A DNA stretch of 20,815 bases from Propionibacteriaceae bacterium (GTDB taxonomy: Bacteria; Actinomycetota; Actinomycetes; Propionibacteriales; Propionibacteriaceae): contig CAJPNZ010000049.1 of the NCBI GenBank assembly GCA_905372155.1, forward strand, positions 1 to 20,815. Direction: 5' to 3'. The notes under the pieces are model-generated. The model did not search any database. It worked only from the letters and a program-made list of their open reading frames with translations, and was not told the origin of the DNA. Position numbers and translations under genes: made by a program. The number at the start of each line of letters is the position of its first letter. Position 1 is the stretch's first letter. Of the stretch, positions 7,384-14,971 are shown one piece after another.

Positions 7384-7430
7384 GGTAGTTAGGTTTGCTT
7401 ACTTACTGGTAGCTAGTTGGGCTGACAACC
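7384..7430 (+). promoter_or_regulatory. Upstream region of the padR gene with a 24-base-spaced direct repeat
   Basis: GGTAGTTAG at 7384-7392 and GGTAGCTAG at 7408-7416 match at 8 of 9 positions and start 24 bases apart. The second copy sits inside an imperfect 17-base palindrome (ACT..CT...AG..AGT, 7401-7417). PadR proteins usually repress their own operon from such upstream sites, so these are candidate autoregulatory operators. No ribosome binding site is visible before ATG 7431, so the message could be leaderless. Confidence 0.35.
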
Positions 7431-7792
7431 ATGTTCGATGGCTTCCGAGAACAGTGGATCCGCGGTTTCCTCGACCTTTGCCTGCTCGGCATCCTCGCCC
7501 GGGGGAGCGAGTACGGGCGCGGGCTGGCCGCAGGCCTCGCCGAGGCGGGATTCGGGGAGATTCCCGGCGGGACGCTTATCCGGCCCTGCTGCGCCTGGAG
7601 GGACGGGGATTCGTTCGGGCGACCCGGGTGCCGAGCACGCTGGGCCCGGTGCGCAAGTACTACGAGCTGACACCCCTCGGGGCGAAGGAGGCGTCGCGAC
7701 GCCGGGGAGAGTGGCAGAGTTTCCGTGACGCCGTCGAACGGGTCGTCTCCGAGGCGACGGCGGATGCCGGCAGCGAGGAGCCAACCCGATGA
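7431..7792 (+). pseudogene. PadR-family transcriptional regulator, frameshifted by an apparent one-base deletion
   Basis: The first 48 codons (ATG 7431 onward) read RGFLDLCLLGILARGSEYG...GFGEIPGGTL, the start of a PadR winged-helix domain. From base 7577 the continuation is in the minus-one frame: YPALLRLEGRGFVRATRVPS, then RKYYELTPLGAKEA, through to TGA 7790-7792. Joined, they give a normal PadR of about 120 residues with the family landmark GTLYPALLRLE across the break, so one base is missing around 7575-7577 (ACGCTTATCCG where ACG CTN TAT CCG is expected). Both halves keep coding-like composition, so the lesion is recent or a sequencing error. The sequence there is not a standard slippery heptamer. 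The stop overlaps the start of the next gene (ATGA at 7789-7792), as usual for PadR plus membrane-protein operons. Confidence 0.8.
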
Positions 7793-8273
7793 CCGGGGAA
7801 TGGGAACGGACGCTGGCCGGACAGCTCGTCGAAGCCGGTCTGGGTCGCGCCGAGGCGGACGGACTGGCCCGTGGCGCGGCTGAGGAGGCCCGGGATGCGA
7901 GCCGCGACCCGCAGGAACCGTACGGACCGGCCGTCGCCTACGCCGCCACCCTGGTCAGCTTCACGTGGCCGAAACTCGGGCGCTCAGGGCGAACCGCGGC
8001 GGGGGAGAGGTCGTGCTGCTGGCCCTGATGGCCGTCCAGCTGCTCGTCGATCCCGACAGCTCCTACGCCGGGCTCATGCCTTTGTGGTCCACCTGCGAGT
8101 TGACCGGCTACGCCCTCGACGCGCCCACCGCCAACAGCCTGTCCAACGGGCTCGGGCACTTCGCCGTCACCATGGTGCTGTGCTCCCTGGCGGCATGGGG
8201 GTTCGGCATCCTCAGGCTGCGCACCAGGAAATTCGGGCCGACCCCGGGATTCCCGGGGATATCGTCGCGGTGA
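7789..8273 (+). pseudogene. Small membrane protein of the padR operon, apparently frameshifted
   Basis: From ATG 7789 the frame encodes a soluble helical N-terminal region of about 60 residues (ERTLAGQLVEAGLGRAEADG...), similar in style to the short domains preceding membrane segments in PadR-linked proteins, and then stops at 8026-8028. The minus-one frame continues with a convincing membrane-protein sequence: VVLLALMAVQLLV, a loop, then HFAVTMVLCSLAAWGFGIL, ending at TGA 8273. Adding one G to the GGGGG run at 8001-8005 joins the two parts seamlessly into about 160 residues with two membrane segments. The alternative is two overlapping genes, the second starting at GTG 7965, but the absence of a ribosome binding site there argues against it. 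It may be a PadR-controlled membrane protein; no precise family recognised. Confidence 0.6.
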
Positions 8274-8540
8274 ACCGTCCGTGGCGCGACAGGCGGCTCA
8301 TTGACGGTCCGAGAACCGGTGCCGAGGCCAAGTGCGTGGGCTAATCAGGCGGCGGCCACGGAAGAGCATGACGCAAGTTACGGGGCGAGGTGTCGTGGAC
8401 CCCTGATGACTTGTTCGCAGCATCCGAGCTGTCGCAGATCGACCTTAGAAAGACCCTGCCGCAACGCGTCACGCAGGCAGGACCTGCTGGATATCCGCCC
8501 GTCGCGTCCGCGGGACTCCGGGATCACGGCGGCCCCCTCG
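8274..8540. other. Stretch without a recognisable gene
   Basis: The 267 bases between the broken membrane-protein gene and the tRNA hold only short frames (for example GTG 8390 onward on the plus strand) that resemble nothing I know and run into the tRNA. No promoter for either neighbour, terminator hairpin or repeat was identified with confidence. Composition is slightly less GC-rich than the flanking genes. It could be the remains of a gene downstream of the padR operon. Confidence 0.4.
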
Positions 8541-8613
8541 TGCCCCCAGCGGGGATCGAACCCGCGACCCATGGATTAAAAGTCCACTGCTCTGCCAGCT
8601 GAGCTATAGGGGC
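8541..8613 (-). tRNA. tRNA-Lys (anticodon UUU)
   Basis: Read on the minus strand, bases 8613 to 8541 fold as a 73-base cloverleaf. The acceptor stem GCCCCTA pairs with TGGGGGC and the D-arm has AGCTCAGCTGGCAGAGC. The anticodon stem GTGGA/TCCAT closes the loop CTTTTAA, with anticodon TTT at 8580-8578. The T-arm is GCGGGTTCGATCCCCGC and the discriminator base is A. The 3' CCA is not encoded (ACGA follows on the minus strand), so CCA must be added after transcription. Both neighbouring genes are on the opposite strand. No duplicate of its 3' end was noticed nearby, so there is no sign of an integrated element at this tRNA. Confidence 0.97.
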
Positions 8614-8667
8614 GGACACAGTTTAGCCACACTGCCTCTGCTCGGTCCACATGGCAGTCTTGGGGGC

Positions 8668-9291
8668 ATGGGTGAACTGGGCGGATTGCTGTGGGTGCTG
8701 GTGATCGGAGTGCTGTTGCTGATTCTGGCCGTCTGGTTGGATGTGAGACGCCGACGCCGGACGGAGGGGGAGCCCGTGCGAGGCTCGGGCGAGGGGAATC
8801 CCGGGTATCTGACCCAGTCGGAGATCGACGGCCTACCCGCTCCGGGAGTCCGGCGCCCGGTCCTCAGGACCGAACCGAGAGGCGAACGGCTGGAGATCGG
8901 ACTCGCCGATCCCGGGTTCGCCGACGTGAACGGTCGCCTTGACCTCGAGGACGCACACGTGCTCGTCATCGAGGGCACAGGGGTGACCATACGGGAGTTG
9001 ATGATCCCCATCGCCCTGTACCGGCCACTCGTGATGGTGACTCGGGGGATGGATGATGAGGTGCTGGCGACGCTGGTGGCCAACCGGAAGAGCCTGGCCA
9101 TGCCTTTGGCAGCCGTGATCACCGACCTGATCCCGGAGGTCGCGGACCTGACCGGGGCGTCACCGGTGTCGGTTGCGGACCTCAGGGCCGGATACCTGCC
9201 GGTCGAACACCTCGGGCACGCCACCCGCTGGGTCACCGATGGCGCCCGCACCTGGATCGAACCCCATCCGCCCCTGGTCGGGACGACGTAG
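8668..9291 (+). CDS. Membrane-anchored protein with a GroEL apical-domain-like region
   Basis: 207 residues. Residues 6-24 form one strong membrane helix followed by an Arg-rich stretch (27-31), so the rest should lie in the cytoplasm. Residues 46-195 track the apical, substrate-binding domain of GroEL. GYLTQ at 46 corresponds to GYLSP; LEDAHVLVIEG...TIREL at 93-111 to LEDPYILLVDKKISNIREL; RPLVMV...DDEVLATLVANR at 119-140 to KPLLII...EGEALATLVVNK; and EVADLTGASPVS...LGHATRWV at 157-189 to DIATLTGGTVIS...LGQAKRVV. The equatorial ATPase domain and intermediate domain are absent, as is the APGFGDRR segment. The helix carrying GroEL client-binding residues (LATLVVN) is well kept. It may hold unfolded peptides at the membrane without ATP cycling; that is inference. 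The CDF gene follows 56 bases later. I know of no named family with this architecture. Confidence 0.75.
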   Translation: MGELGGLLWVLVIGVLLLILAVWLDVRRRRRTEGEPVRGSGEGNPGYLTQSEIDGLPAPGVRRPVLRTEPRGERLEIGLADPGFADVNGRLDLEDAHVLVIEGTGVTIRELMIPIALYRPLVMVTRGMDDEVLATLVANRKSLAMPLAAVITDLIPEVADLTGASPVSVADLRAGYLPVEHLGHATRWVTDGARTWIEPHPPLVGTT

Positions 9292-9347
9292 GCAAGTGGA
9301 CCCTTCCGGGGGTTGATTCCGTCTCGCCAGACATCGAACATGAGAGT

Positions 9348-10265
9348 GTGTCGCCAAACCCTCAACGATCCTCCGAAGCCCCGAACCTGAGCCGCTACGG
9401 CTGGCTGGCCGTGGCCACGGCTCTCGCCACCATCCTGCTGAAAGCGGGAGCCTGGGTGGTCACCGGATCCGTCGGGCTGTTGGCCGATGCCGCCGAGTCC
9501 CTGGTGAACCTGGTCGCCGCCATCGTGGCGTTGATCGTGCTGAAGGTGGCAGCGAGGCCCGCCGACGCCAACCACAACTTCGGCCACACCAAGGCCGAGT
9601 ACTTCTCGGCGGCCGTGGAGGGCGTGATGATCTTCGTCGCCGCGATCTCCATCGTCGTTCTCGCGCTCCAGCGGCTTCTCTCTCCGCAGCCCCTCGAATC
9701 GGTGGGGATCGGATTGATGATCTCCGTGGCCGCCTCCGTACTCAACGGCGCCGTGGCGCTCGTGCTGATCAGGGCCGGGAAACGCCACCACTCCATCACA
9801 CTCAGGGCCGACGGCAAACACCTGATGACCGACGTGTGGACCTCGGTCGGCGTGCTGGTGGGGATCGTGCTGGTGTGGGTGAGCGGGTGGGGATGGCTCG
9901 ACCCGGTGATTGCCATCGCGGTGGGTGTCAACATCCTGTTCACCGGCTACGGCCTGGTGAAGGAATCGACCGAGGGACTGATGGACGCGTCCCTGCCGGA
10001 GGAGGACAACAAAAGGTTGCGCGCGATACTCACCAGCAGGGGCGGGGCCGGGGTCGCCTTTCATCAGATGCGCACCCGGGTCTCCGGGACCCGGCAGTTC
10101 ATGGACTTCCACCTGCTCGTCCCGGACGACTGGAGCGTCAAACAGGGTCACGATTTCTTGGAGGACCTCTCCGACGAGATCGTCGCCGAGTTCCCACGGA
10201 TGAACGTCACCGGGCACATCGAGCCCATCAACGATCCCCGAAGCTACGCCCACGAGGGCATCTGA
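9348..10265 (+). CDS. Cation diffusion facilitator (CDF) family metal transporter
   Basis: 305 residues from GTG 9348; no good ribosome binding site precedes it, so a leaderless message is possible. Six membrane segments span about 17-205, followed by a cytoplasmic ferredoxin-like domain (about 206-295). CDF landmarks are GSVGLLADAAESLVN at 40-54 in TM2, GHTKAEYFS at 79-87, and the TM5 metal motif HLMTD with His158 and Asp162. CDF proteins export divalent metals (Zn, Mn, Fe, Co, Ni) from the cytoplasm in exchange for protons and usually act as dimers. The TM2 half of the transport site, normally Asp/His-x3-Asp, reads Glu50-x3-Asn54, which leaves the metal specificity open. The C-terminal domain has several His (219, 235, 248, 270) that could sense metal. 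It follows the GroEL-apical-like gene on the same strand. Confidence 0.93.
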   Translation: MSPNPQRSSEAPNLSRYGWLAVATALATILLKAGAWVVTGSVGLLADAAESLVNLVAAIVALIVLKVAARPADANHNFGHTKAEYFSAAVEGVMIFVAAISIVVLALQRLLSPQPLESVGIGLMISVAASVLNGAVALVLIRAGKRHHSITLRADGKHLMTDVWTSVGVLVGIVLVWVSGWGWLDPVIAIAVGVNILFTGYGLVKESTEGLMDASLPEEDNKRLRAILTSRGGAGVAFHQMRTRVSGTRQFMDFHLLVPDDWSVKQGHDFLEDLSDEIVAEFPRMNVTGHIEPINDPRSYAHEGI

Positions 10266-10338
10266 CCGGACCATCCCACAACCCCTCCGGGTCCGACCGA
10301 AGGGCGGCCAGGAGGAGGGCGCGGTGGTCGCGGTGCGG

Positions 10339-11217
10339 TCAGGGAGTGATGCGCAACTGTCCCGCAGGTCGGCGGAGACGGGAGCCCGCCCTCCGGGCGC
10401 GTTCGTCGACGATGTCGATGATCCGCGCCGCGGCTTCTTCCAGGGCGAGGCCGGTGGTGTCGACGATGGGCGCCCCCAGCCGCCGCTGAATGGCACCCAC
10501 CTCGTCCAGCTCGTCGAGGATCTGTCCCAGATCCGCGTAGCCGTCGCGGGTGCCGAACCCCCCCAATCCCTGCACGCGGCGCGACCTGATCTGCAGCAGC
10601 CGCTCGGCGTCTATCGTCAATCCGACGATGCGCCAGCGGTCGATCCCGAACAGCTCCTCGGGCGGCCGGATACCGGGAACCAGAGGAACGTTGACCGTCC
10701 TGTAACCCAGATATCCCAAGTAGATCGACAGCGGGGTCTTGCCGGAACGCGACGCCCCGATCAGGCAGATGTCGCACTCCCGGAGCGCAGCAGGCATGGC
10801 TCCGTCGTCGTTGCGGATCGCGAACTCCATGGCGGAGATCCGCACGAAGTAGTCGGCCTCCACCCCCACGGGGCGCATGGGAACCTCGTCGGCGGTGTGA
10901 CCGGAGATCCGCTCCAGGGCGACCAGGGCGTCGCCCATCAGGTCGGTGTAGGGGATCGCGAGATCCTCACAGGCGTTGATCACCAGGCTCCGCAGCTCGG
11001 CGTTCACCAGCGTGAAGAACACGGCGATCGGCTGGTTCGCCCGCTCCCTCAGGGTGCCCAGGGCCTTCATCATGGCGTCCAGTTTTCCCAGCCGGGGGTG
11101 CCTGACGATCTCGAAGTGCGCACCCGGGAACTGGGCGCGGGCGGCCCGGGCCAACCGCACCGCCGTCTCACCGGTCGAGTCGGCCAGCACATGGATCTCC
11201 AGGTCACCGTCGGTCAT
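10339..11217 (-). CDS. PpsR-type bifunctional kinase/pyrophosphorylase regulating PPDK or PEP synthase (DUF299)
   Basis: 292 residues from ATG 11217; an in-frame TTG two codons upstream (11223) is less likely. The family start HVLADSTGETA (9-19), FFTLVNAELR (67-76), MEFAIRNDDG (130-139) and P-loop GASRSGKTP (154-162) identify the protein family that phosphorylates and dephosphorylates an active-site Thr of pyruvate phosphate dikinase or PEP synthase, using ADP/ATP and inorganic phosphate/pyrophosphate. It therefore switches gluconeogenic PEP formation on and off in the cytoplasm. The target gene, often adjacent, is not in this window. It starts 46 bases after the murJ stop on the same strand and may be read through from it, although a weak hairpin lies between. 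It is convergent with the CDF gene (73-base gap with no clear terminator). Confidence 0.93.
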   Translation of the reverse strand: MTDGDLEIHVLADSTGETAVRLARAARAQFPGAHFEIVRHPRLGKLDAMMKALGTLRERANQPIAVFFTLVNAELRSLVINACEDLAIPYTDLMGDALVALERISGHTADEVPMRPVGVEADYFVRISAMEFAIRNDDGAMPAALRECDICLIGASRSGKTPLSIYLGYLGYRTVNVPLVPGIRPPEELFGIDRWRIVGLTIDAERLLQIRSRRVQGLGGFGTRDGYADLGQILDELDEVGAIQRRLGAPIVDTTGLALEEAAARIIDIVDERARRAGSRLRRPAGQLRITP

Positions 11218-11241
11218 GGGCAAACCGTAGCGGACCGGCTC

Positions 11242-11263
11242 GGGGCCGCGACCGCGACGCCCC
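11242..11263 (-). terminator. Weak GC-rich hairpin directly after the murJ stop
   Basis: GGGGC at 11242-11246 can pair with GCCCC at 11259-11263, enclosing a CG-rich loop. It begins at the base next to the murJ stop codon, but no T-run follows on the minus strand, so it may attenuate rather than end transcription into the downstream regulatory gene. Confidence 0.25.
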
Positions 11264-14200
11264 TCATCCCTGTTTGACGACGATCTCGTTCACGGTCCCC
11301 ACATAACGGCCCGACGAGACCTCCGGCAGCTTGGTGAGGTAGACCAGCACGTAACGGCTGGTGACCTCCTCGGTGGGTGTGAGGACGGCCTGCTCCGAGG
11401 CGTCCTCGGCCGTGGCCACCGTCCTCCACTGGGCCTGACGGTCCATGGGGGCCTTGTCCGTGGCCTCCTTCTCCGGGACCCGCAGCTCGACGGTCCCACC
11501 TGCCGCGGCGAAGGTCACCTCGACCTCCCCGAGCTTGACGGGCTTTCCCAGATCGAGCACCAGGCCGACACCCGGTTTCAAACCACCCAGCTTGGGGTTG
11601 TTCAGGTACTGCACGGTGGACCAGCCCGTGCCGGGGTCGCCGTCAATGGCGTTGTTCACCTGGTCCGGATGTTCCTCGCCGTTGCCGTTGTCGGCCCGCG
11701 GATCGAAGTCGGTGATATTGGTCACGGGGATGACGGCGCCGGTGGCCGGCGCCTCCTGCGACTCGCTGACCGTGGGGGCGGGTGAATTGGACCCGGGGGG
11801 CTCGGGTCTCGGACCGATGCTGTTGATCGCGACCACGATCAAAGAGATCACGAGGGTGGCGACCGCCGCTACCAGCACCACCCACAGCAGGGGCCTGCCC
11901 TCGTAGGTGTTCTTGGCGGATTTCACCTCCTCCACGGCACTGGTCTCCACCACCCGCTGGCGGGGCTGCCGGGCCACCGCCGGCTGCACCTGCGTCGCGA
12001 TGGAGTCGGGAACCACGGGTGCTGGCATCGAGTCCAGTGGGGTGGGTCGCAGGTGGGCCGGAATGGGGTTCTGTGGCTGCCTGACCCGGGCCTCCAGGTC
12101 CGGGGCCGCGTCCGCCGTTCCCAGCACCGAGGCGAGTGCCGAGGCCAACTGGGAAGCCGTCGTGATCCGCTGATCCGGTGCCATTTCCTGTCCTGCCAGG
12201 GCAGCTGCACAGATGCGGTCCAGGGCGGGGGAGATGCCGGGGGTCACGGAGCTCATCGGGGCGATCTCGCCGCCAACGAGCGGGGCGGCGGGAAGACCCA
12301 AGGCGTCCCCGCCCGGCCAGTGCAGCACCAACATCGCGTACAGCAGACTGGCGAGCCCCCGCACGTCAGCCGCCTCGCGGTCGCTCCACTTCACGGATGC
12401 GTTCGGATGGAACCCGGCCTCGACCCCGAAACCGACCAGTTTCACGGCGCCGAGTGTCGTGATCACGACGTTGTTGGGGGTCAGCTGTTCATGAAACAGC
12501 CCTTGACCGTGCAGCGAGGTGAGGGCGTCTGCCAGTTCCCGGACCACCCAAGCCGCTTCCAGTGTGCTGAGCGGGCCGTGTCTCAGCAGGTTGGCCAGCG
12601 AGCTGCCGTGCGCGTACTCACAAACGATGTAGCCACCGATCCCGCGAGGGTCGTTGTCCAGACTGACCGCGTCCAGCACCCGTAGGAAACGGGAATCGGT
12701 GGCGATCGCGCCCTTGCGGGCCGCCTGCAGCAGATTGGCGGTGTGGGGGCTGTCCTCTGGGATGACATGCGCCATGACATCGCGGGAGAGCACCAGGTCG
12801 TGTGAACGCCACGTCTCGATTCCGTCCCGTACCGTGATCAGCTCCTCGATGCGGAATCGCGTGGAGAGCAGATCGCCGGTGCTCATCAAGCGCTGACTTG
12901 AGGTGATCTCGTCGACTCCGTCGAACATGGAAGGCTCGTCCGGACCGATGATCTGCGCCTGCATGCTCGTCTCGACCGGCGAGACGGGAGTTCCGGGAGC
13001 CGGGGTGTTCCGCACGGCGGGGGTTATCCGAGTGGCCAGGAGGTCATCGGTGGAATCCGGATCGACGTCTGCGGGATCCGGGACGAGATTGCCCACCAGA
13101 CTCGGTAGCTCGAGGGCCGCGGCCATGGACTCCTCCGGTATTCGGGCGGCGTTCCAGCCGTTGAAGGTGCCGTCGGCGATGATCGTGTGCAGGCCCGTCG
13201 GCATGAGGTCGTCCACCAGGGCGGCCGCGGTGGCGGGTTCCGCACCAATGGTTGGGATGTGTGGCAGGGACGGTTCCTTCTGGGGTTTCTCGTCCCCGGT
13301 GGGAGCGGAGGGCTTGCCTCGCCCGAGCCGGGAGCGGATCATGTCGCCGAGGCTCGCGAGTTCCCGGACCTTCAGCACCTTGCCCACCGCCAGGAAACTG
13401 GCCCCGATGATGCCGCCTCCCAGACACAGCGCCAGCAGCGGGCCGACAATCCCGCCGGGGAGCGCGTCCAGGATCAGGTTGGACAGGAACCACGCCACCA
13501 AGGCGCCGCTGCCCGCGCCGATGCCCAGGCGGGCGACGTGCATCATGAGATCCCGGCCGTTCAGGTAGGGTATTTTCCGCTTGAGCTGGCGCCAGCTGAG
13601 CTGGACCCCCACCAGGTAGGCCAAGGAATAGGCTCCTGCGAGCGCCGCTGCTGTCCAGGAGGGATCGTTGATCAGGTACACCAGCAGTAGCGCGCCCCCT
13701 GCGTTCACGCCTCCTATCACGAGCTGCAGCCGGAATGGGGTGCGGGTGTCCTCCAGCGCGTAGAAAGTGCGCAGGCAGATGAACTGCACGGTGAACGGCA
13801 CCGTGCCCAGGGCGAAGGCTCCAAGAGCCCAGGCGATCAGGTTGGCGTCGCGGCTGCCCTGACCGTGGCCGAACAACAGGGTGGCCATGGGCTCGGAGAG
13901 CGCCAGGAAAACCATCGAGGCGGGCACCAGGGCCATCAACGACAGCCGCACGGTCTTGCGAGCCTCGGCCGCAACGCCCTCGAGATCCTCCTCGGCGGCC
14001 AGTCGGGAGGCGTTGGGCAGCATCGCGGTTGCCAGGGAGACCGTGATAAGGGAGTGCGGCATCATCCAGATCAGGCTGGCGTTCCCGTAGACGTTGGAAC
14101 CTCCACCGGATCCGGCGGCCGTCGCCGAGGTGGCCAGACGGTTCACCAGCATCAACACGGCCTGGTTGATGAGCACGAAACCCAGGGTCCACTTCGCCAG

Positions 14201-14971
14201 CTGGAAGGTCTTGCCCAGCCCCGCTCCCCGGAGGTCGAAACGCGGCCTGAACCGGAACCCCACCTTCTTCACGAACGGGATCAGCACCAGTGCCTGGCTG
14301 GCGATCCCCAGTGTGGAGCCGATGCCCAGCAGCAGTATCTGCTCCGTGGTGAACGCACCTGAATGGTCCCCGGCGGTGCCCCAGATCACCAGGTAGAAGC
14401 CCAGCACGATGATCGAGATGACGTTGTTGGCGATCGGCGCCCACATCATGGGTCCGAACTGGTCCCGGGCGTTGAGGACCTGCCCTAGCATCGTGTAGGC
14501 GCCGTAGAAGAAGATCTGGGGCAGGGTGCAGTAGGTCAGCGCCACCATCGAGGCGTATTGGGATTCCAGATCTGGGGTGCGCCAGGAATCCGACGAGTAG
14601 AGGAACGTGATCAGGGGAGCCAGGAGGGTCAGGACAACGGTCACCACACTGATGGCCAGCATGAAAGCGGTCATGATCCGGTTCGTGAACGCCTCGCCAC
14701 CGTCCTCGTCGTGACGGATGGCGCGCACGATCTGCGGCACCAGGACCGTGTTGACCGCGCCACCCACGAACAGGATGTACATGCCGTTGGAGATCGTGCT
14801 CGCCAACGACAGGATGTCGGCCTGCCTGGTTCCGTTACCGAGGATGAAGGCAACCAGCATTGTCCGCAGGATCCCGAGGCCCCGGGAAACCAGCGTTCCC
14901 GCTGCCATCAGGGCGCTTGCGGAAAGCAATTTGCGGCTGCTGCTCACACCGCTACCGGCACTACTGCTCAC
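11264..14971 (-). CDS. murJ: MurJ (MviN) lipid II flippase fused to a pseudokinase and an exported discoidin-like domain
   Basis: 1235 residues from GTG 14971, preceded by GGGAGAG on the minus strand and overlapping the upstream gene by 11 bases. Residues 14-545 are the multi-helix MurJ flippase, which moves the peptidoglycan precursor lipid II across the membrane; conserved charges SRGLGILR (29-36) and Asp52 are visible. A linker (546-695) rich in Pro, Ser and Thr follows. Residues 700-950 are kinase-like but dead. The VAIK Lys position is His735, HRD reads HEQ (827-829) and DFG reads GFG (847-849). One membrane helix (1028-1050) then leads to an external domain with DGDPGTGWST (1110-1119), typical of F5/8-type carbohydrate-binding folds. 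The same layout is known from mycobacterial MviN, whose phosphorylated pseudokinase region recruits the FHA protein FhaA to regulate wall synthesis. Probably essential. Confidence 0.95.
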   Translation of the reverse strand: MSSSAGSGVSSSRKLLSASALMAAGTLVSRGLGILRTMLVAFILGNGTRQADILSLASTISNGMYILFVGGAVNTVLVPQIVRAIRHDEDGGEAFTNRIMTAFMLAISVVTVVLTLLAPLITFLYSSDSWRTPDLESQYASMVALTYCTLPQIFFYGAYTMLGQVLNARDQFGPMMWAPIANNVISIIVLGFYLVIWGTAGDHSGAFTTEQILLLGIGSTLGIASQALVLIPFVKKVGFRFRPRFDLRGAGLGKTFQLAKWTLGFVLINQAVLMLVNRLATSATAAGSGGGSNVYGNASLIWMMPHSLITVSLATAMLPNASRLAAEEDLEGVAAEARKTVRLSLMALVPASMVFLALSEPMATLLFGHGQGSRDANLIAWALGAFALGTVPFTVQFICLRTFYALEDTRTPFRLQLVIGGVNAGGALLLVYLINDPSWTAAALAGAYSLAYLVGVQLSWRQLKRKIPYLNGRDLMMHVARLGIGAGSGALVAWFLSNLILDALPGGIVGPLLALCLGGGIIGASFLAVGKVLKVRELASLGDMIRSRLGRGKPSAPTGDEKPQKEPSLPHIPTIGAEPATAAALVDDLMPTGLHTIIADGTFNGWNAARIPEESMAAALELPSLVGNLVPDPADVDPDSTDDLLATRITPAVRNTPAPGTPVSPVETSMQAQIIGPDEPSMFDGVDEITSSQRLMSTGDLLSTRFRIEELITVRDGIETWRSHDLVLSRDVMAHVIPEDSPHTANLLQAARKGAIATDSRFLRVLDAVSLDNDPRGIGGYIVCEYAHGSSLANLLRHGPLSTLEAAWVVRELADALTSLHGQGLFHEQLTPNNVVITTLGAVKLVGFGVEAGFHPNASVKWSDREAADVRGLASLLYAMLVLHWPGGDALGLPAAPLVGGEIAPMSSVTPGISPALDRICAAALAGQEMAPDQRITTASQLASALASVLGTADAAPDLEARVRQPQNPIPAHLRPTPLDSMPAPVVPDSIATQVQPAVARQPRQRVVETSAVEEVKSAKNTYEGRPLLWVVLVAAVATLVISLIVVAINSIGPRPEPPGSNSPAPTVSESQEAPATGAVIPVTNITDFDPRADNGNGEEHPDQVNNAIDGDPGTGWSTVQYLNNPKLGGLKPGVGLVLDLGKPVKLGEVEVTFAAAGGTVELRVPEKEATDKAPMDRQAQWRTVATAEDASEQAVLTPTEEVTSRYVLVYLTKLPEVSSGRYVGTVNEIVVKQG

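Noticed and set aside
7572..7580. Programmed minus-one ribosomal frameshift in padR
   Set aside because: The bases do not match an X-XXY-YYZ slippery heptamer and no downstream pseudoknot was evident; a deletion or sequencing error is simpler.
8390..8602. Short plus-strand frame ending in the tRNA
   Set aside because: Runs into the antisense of tRNA-Lys, has no recognisable similarity and no ribosome binding site.
8541..8613. tRNA-Lys as an integration site for a mobile element
   Set aside because: No integrase, no repeat of the tRNA 3' end and no compositional break were found on either side.
10266..10338. Bidirectional terminator between the convergent CDF and PpsR-type genes
   Set aside because: Only a short 5-base CCTCC/GGAGG complementarity was found, with no strong stem and no T-run.
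8604..10496. 630-codon minus-strand frame opposite the GroEL-apical-like and CDF genes
   Set aside because: It overlaps the tRNA and two well-supported plus-strand genes, is His/Asp/Gly-rich low-complexity sequence and shows no domain.
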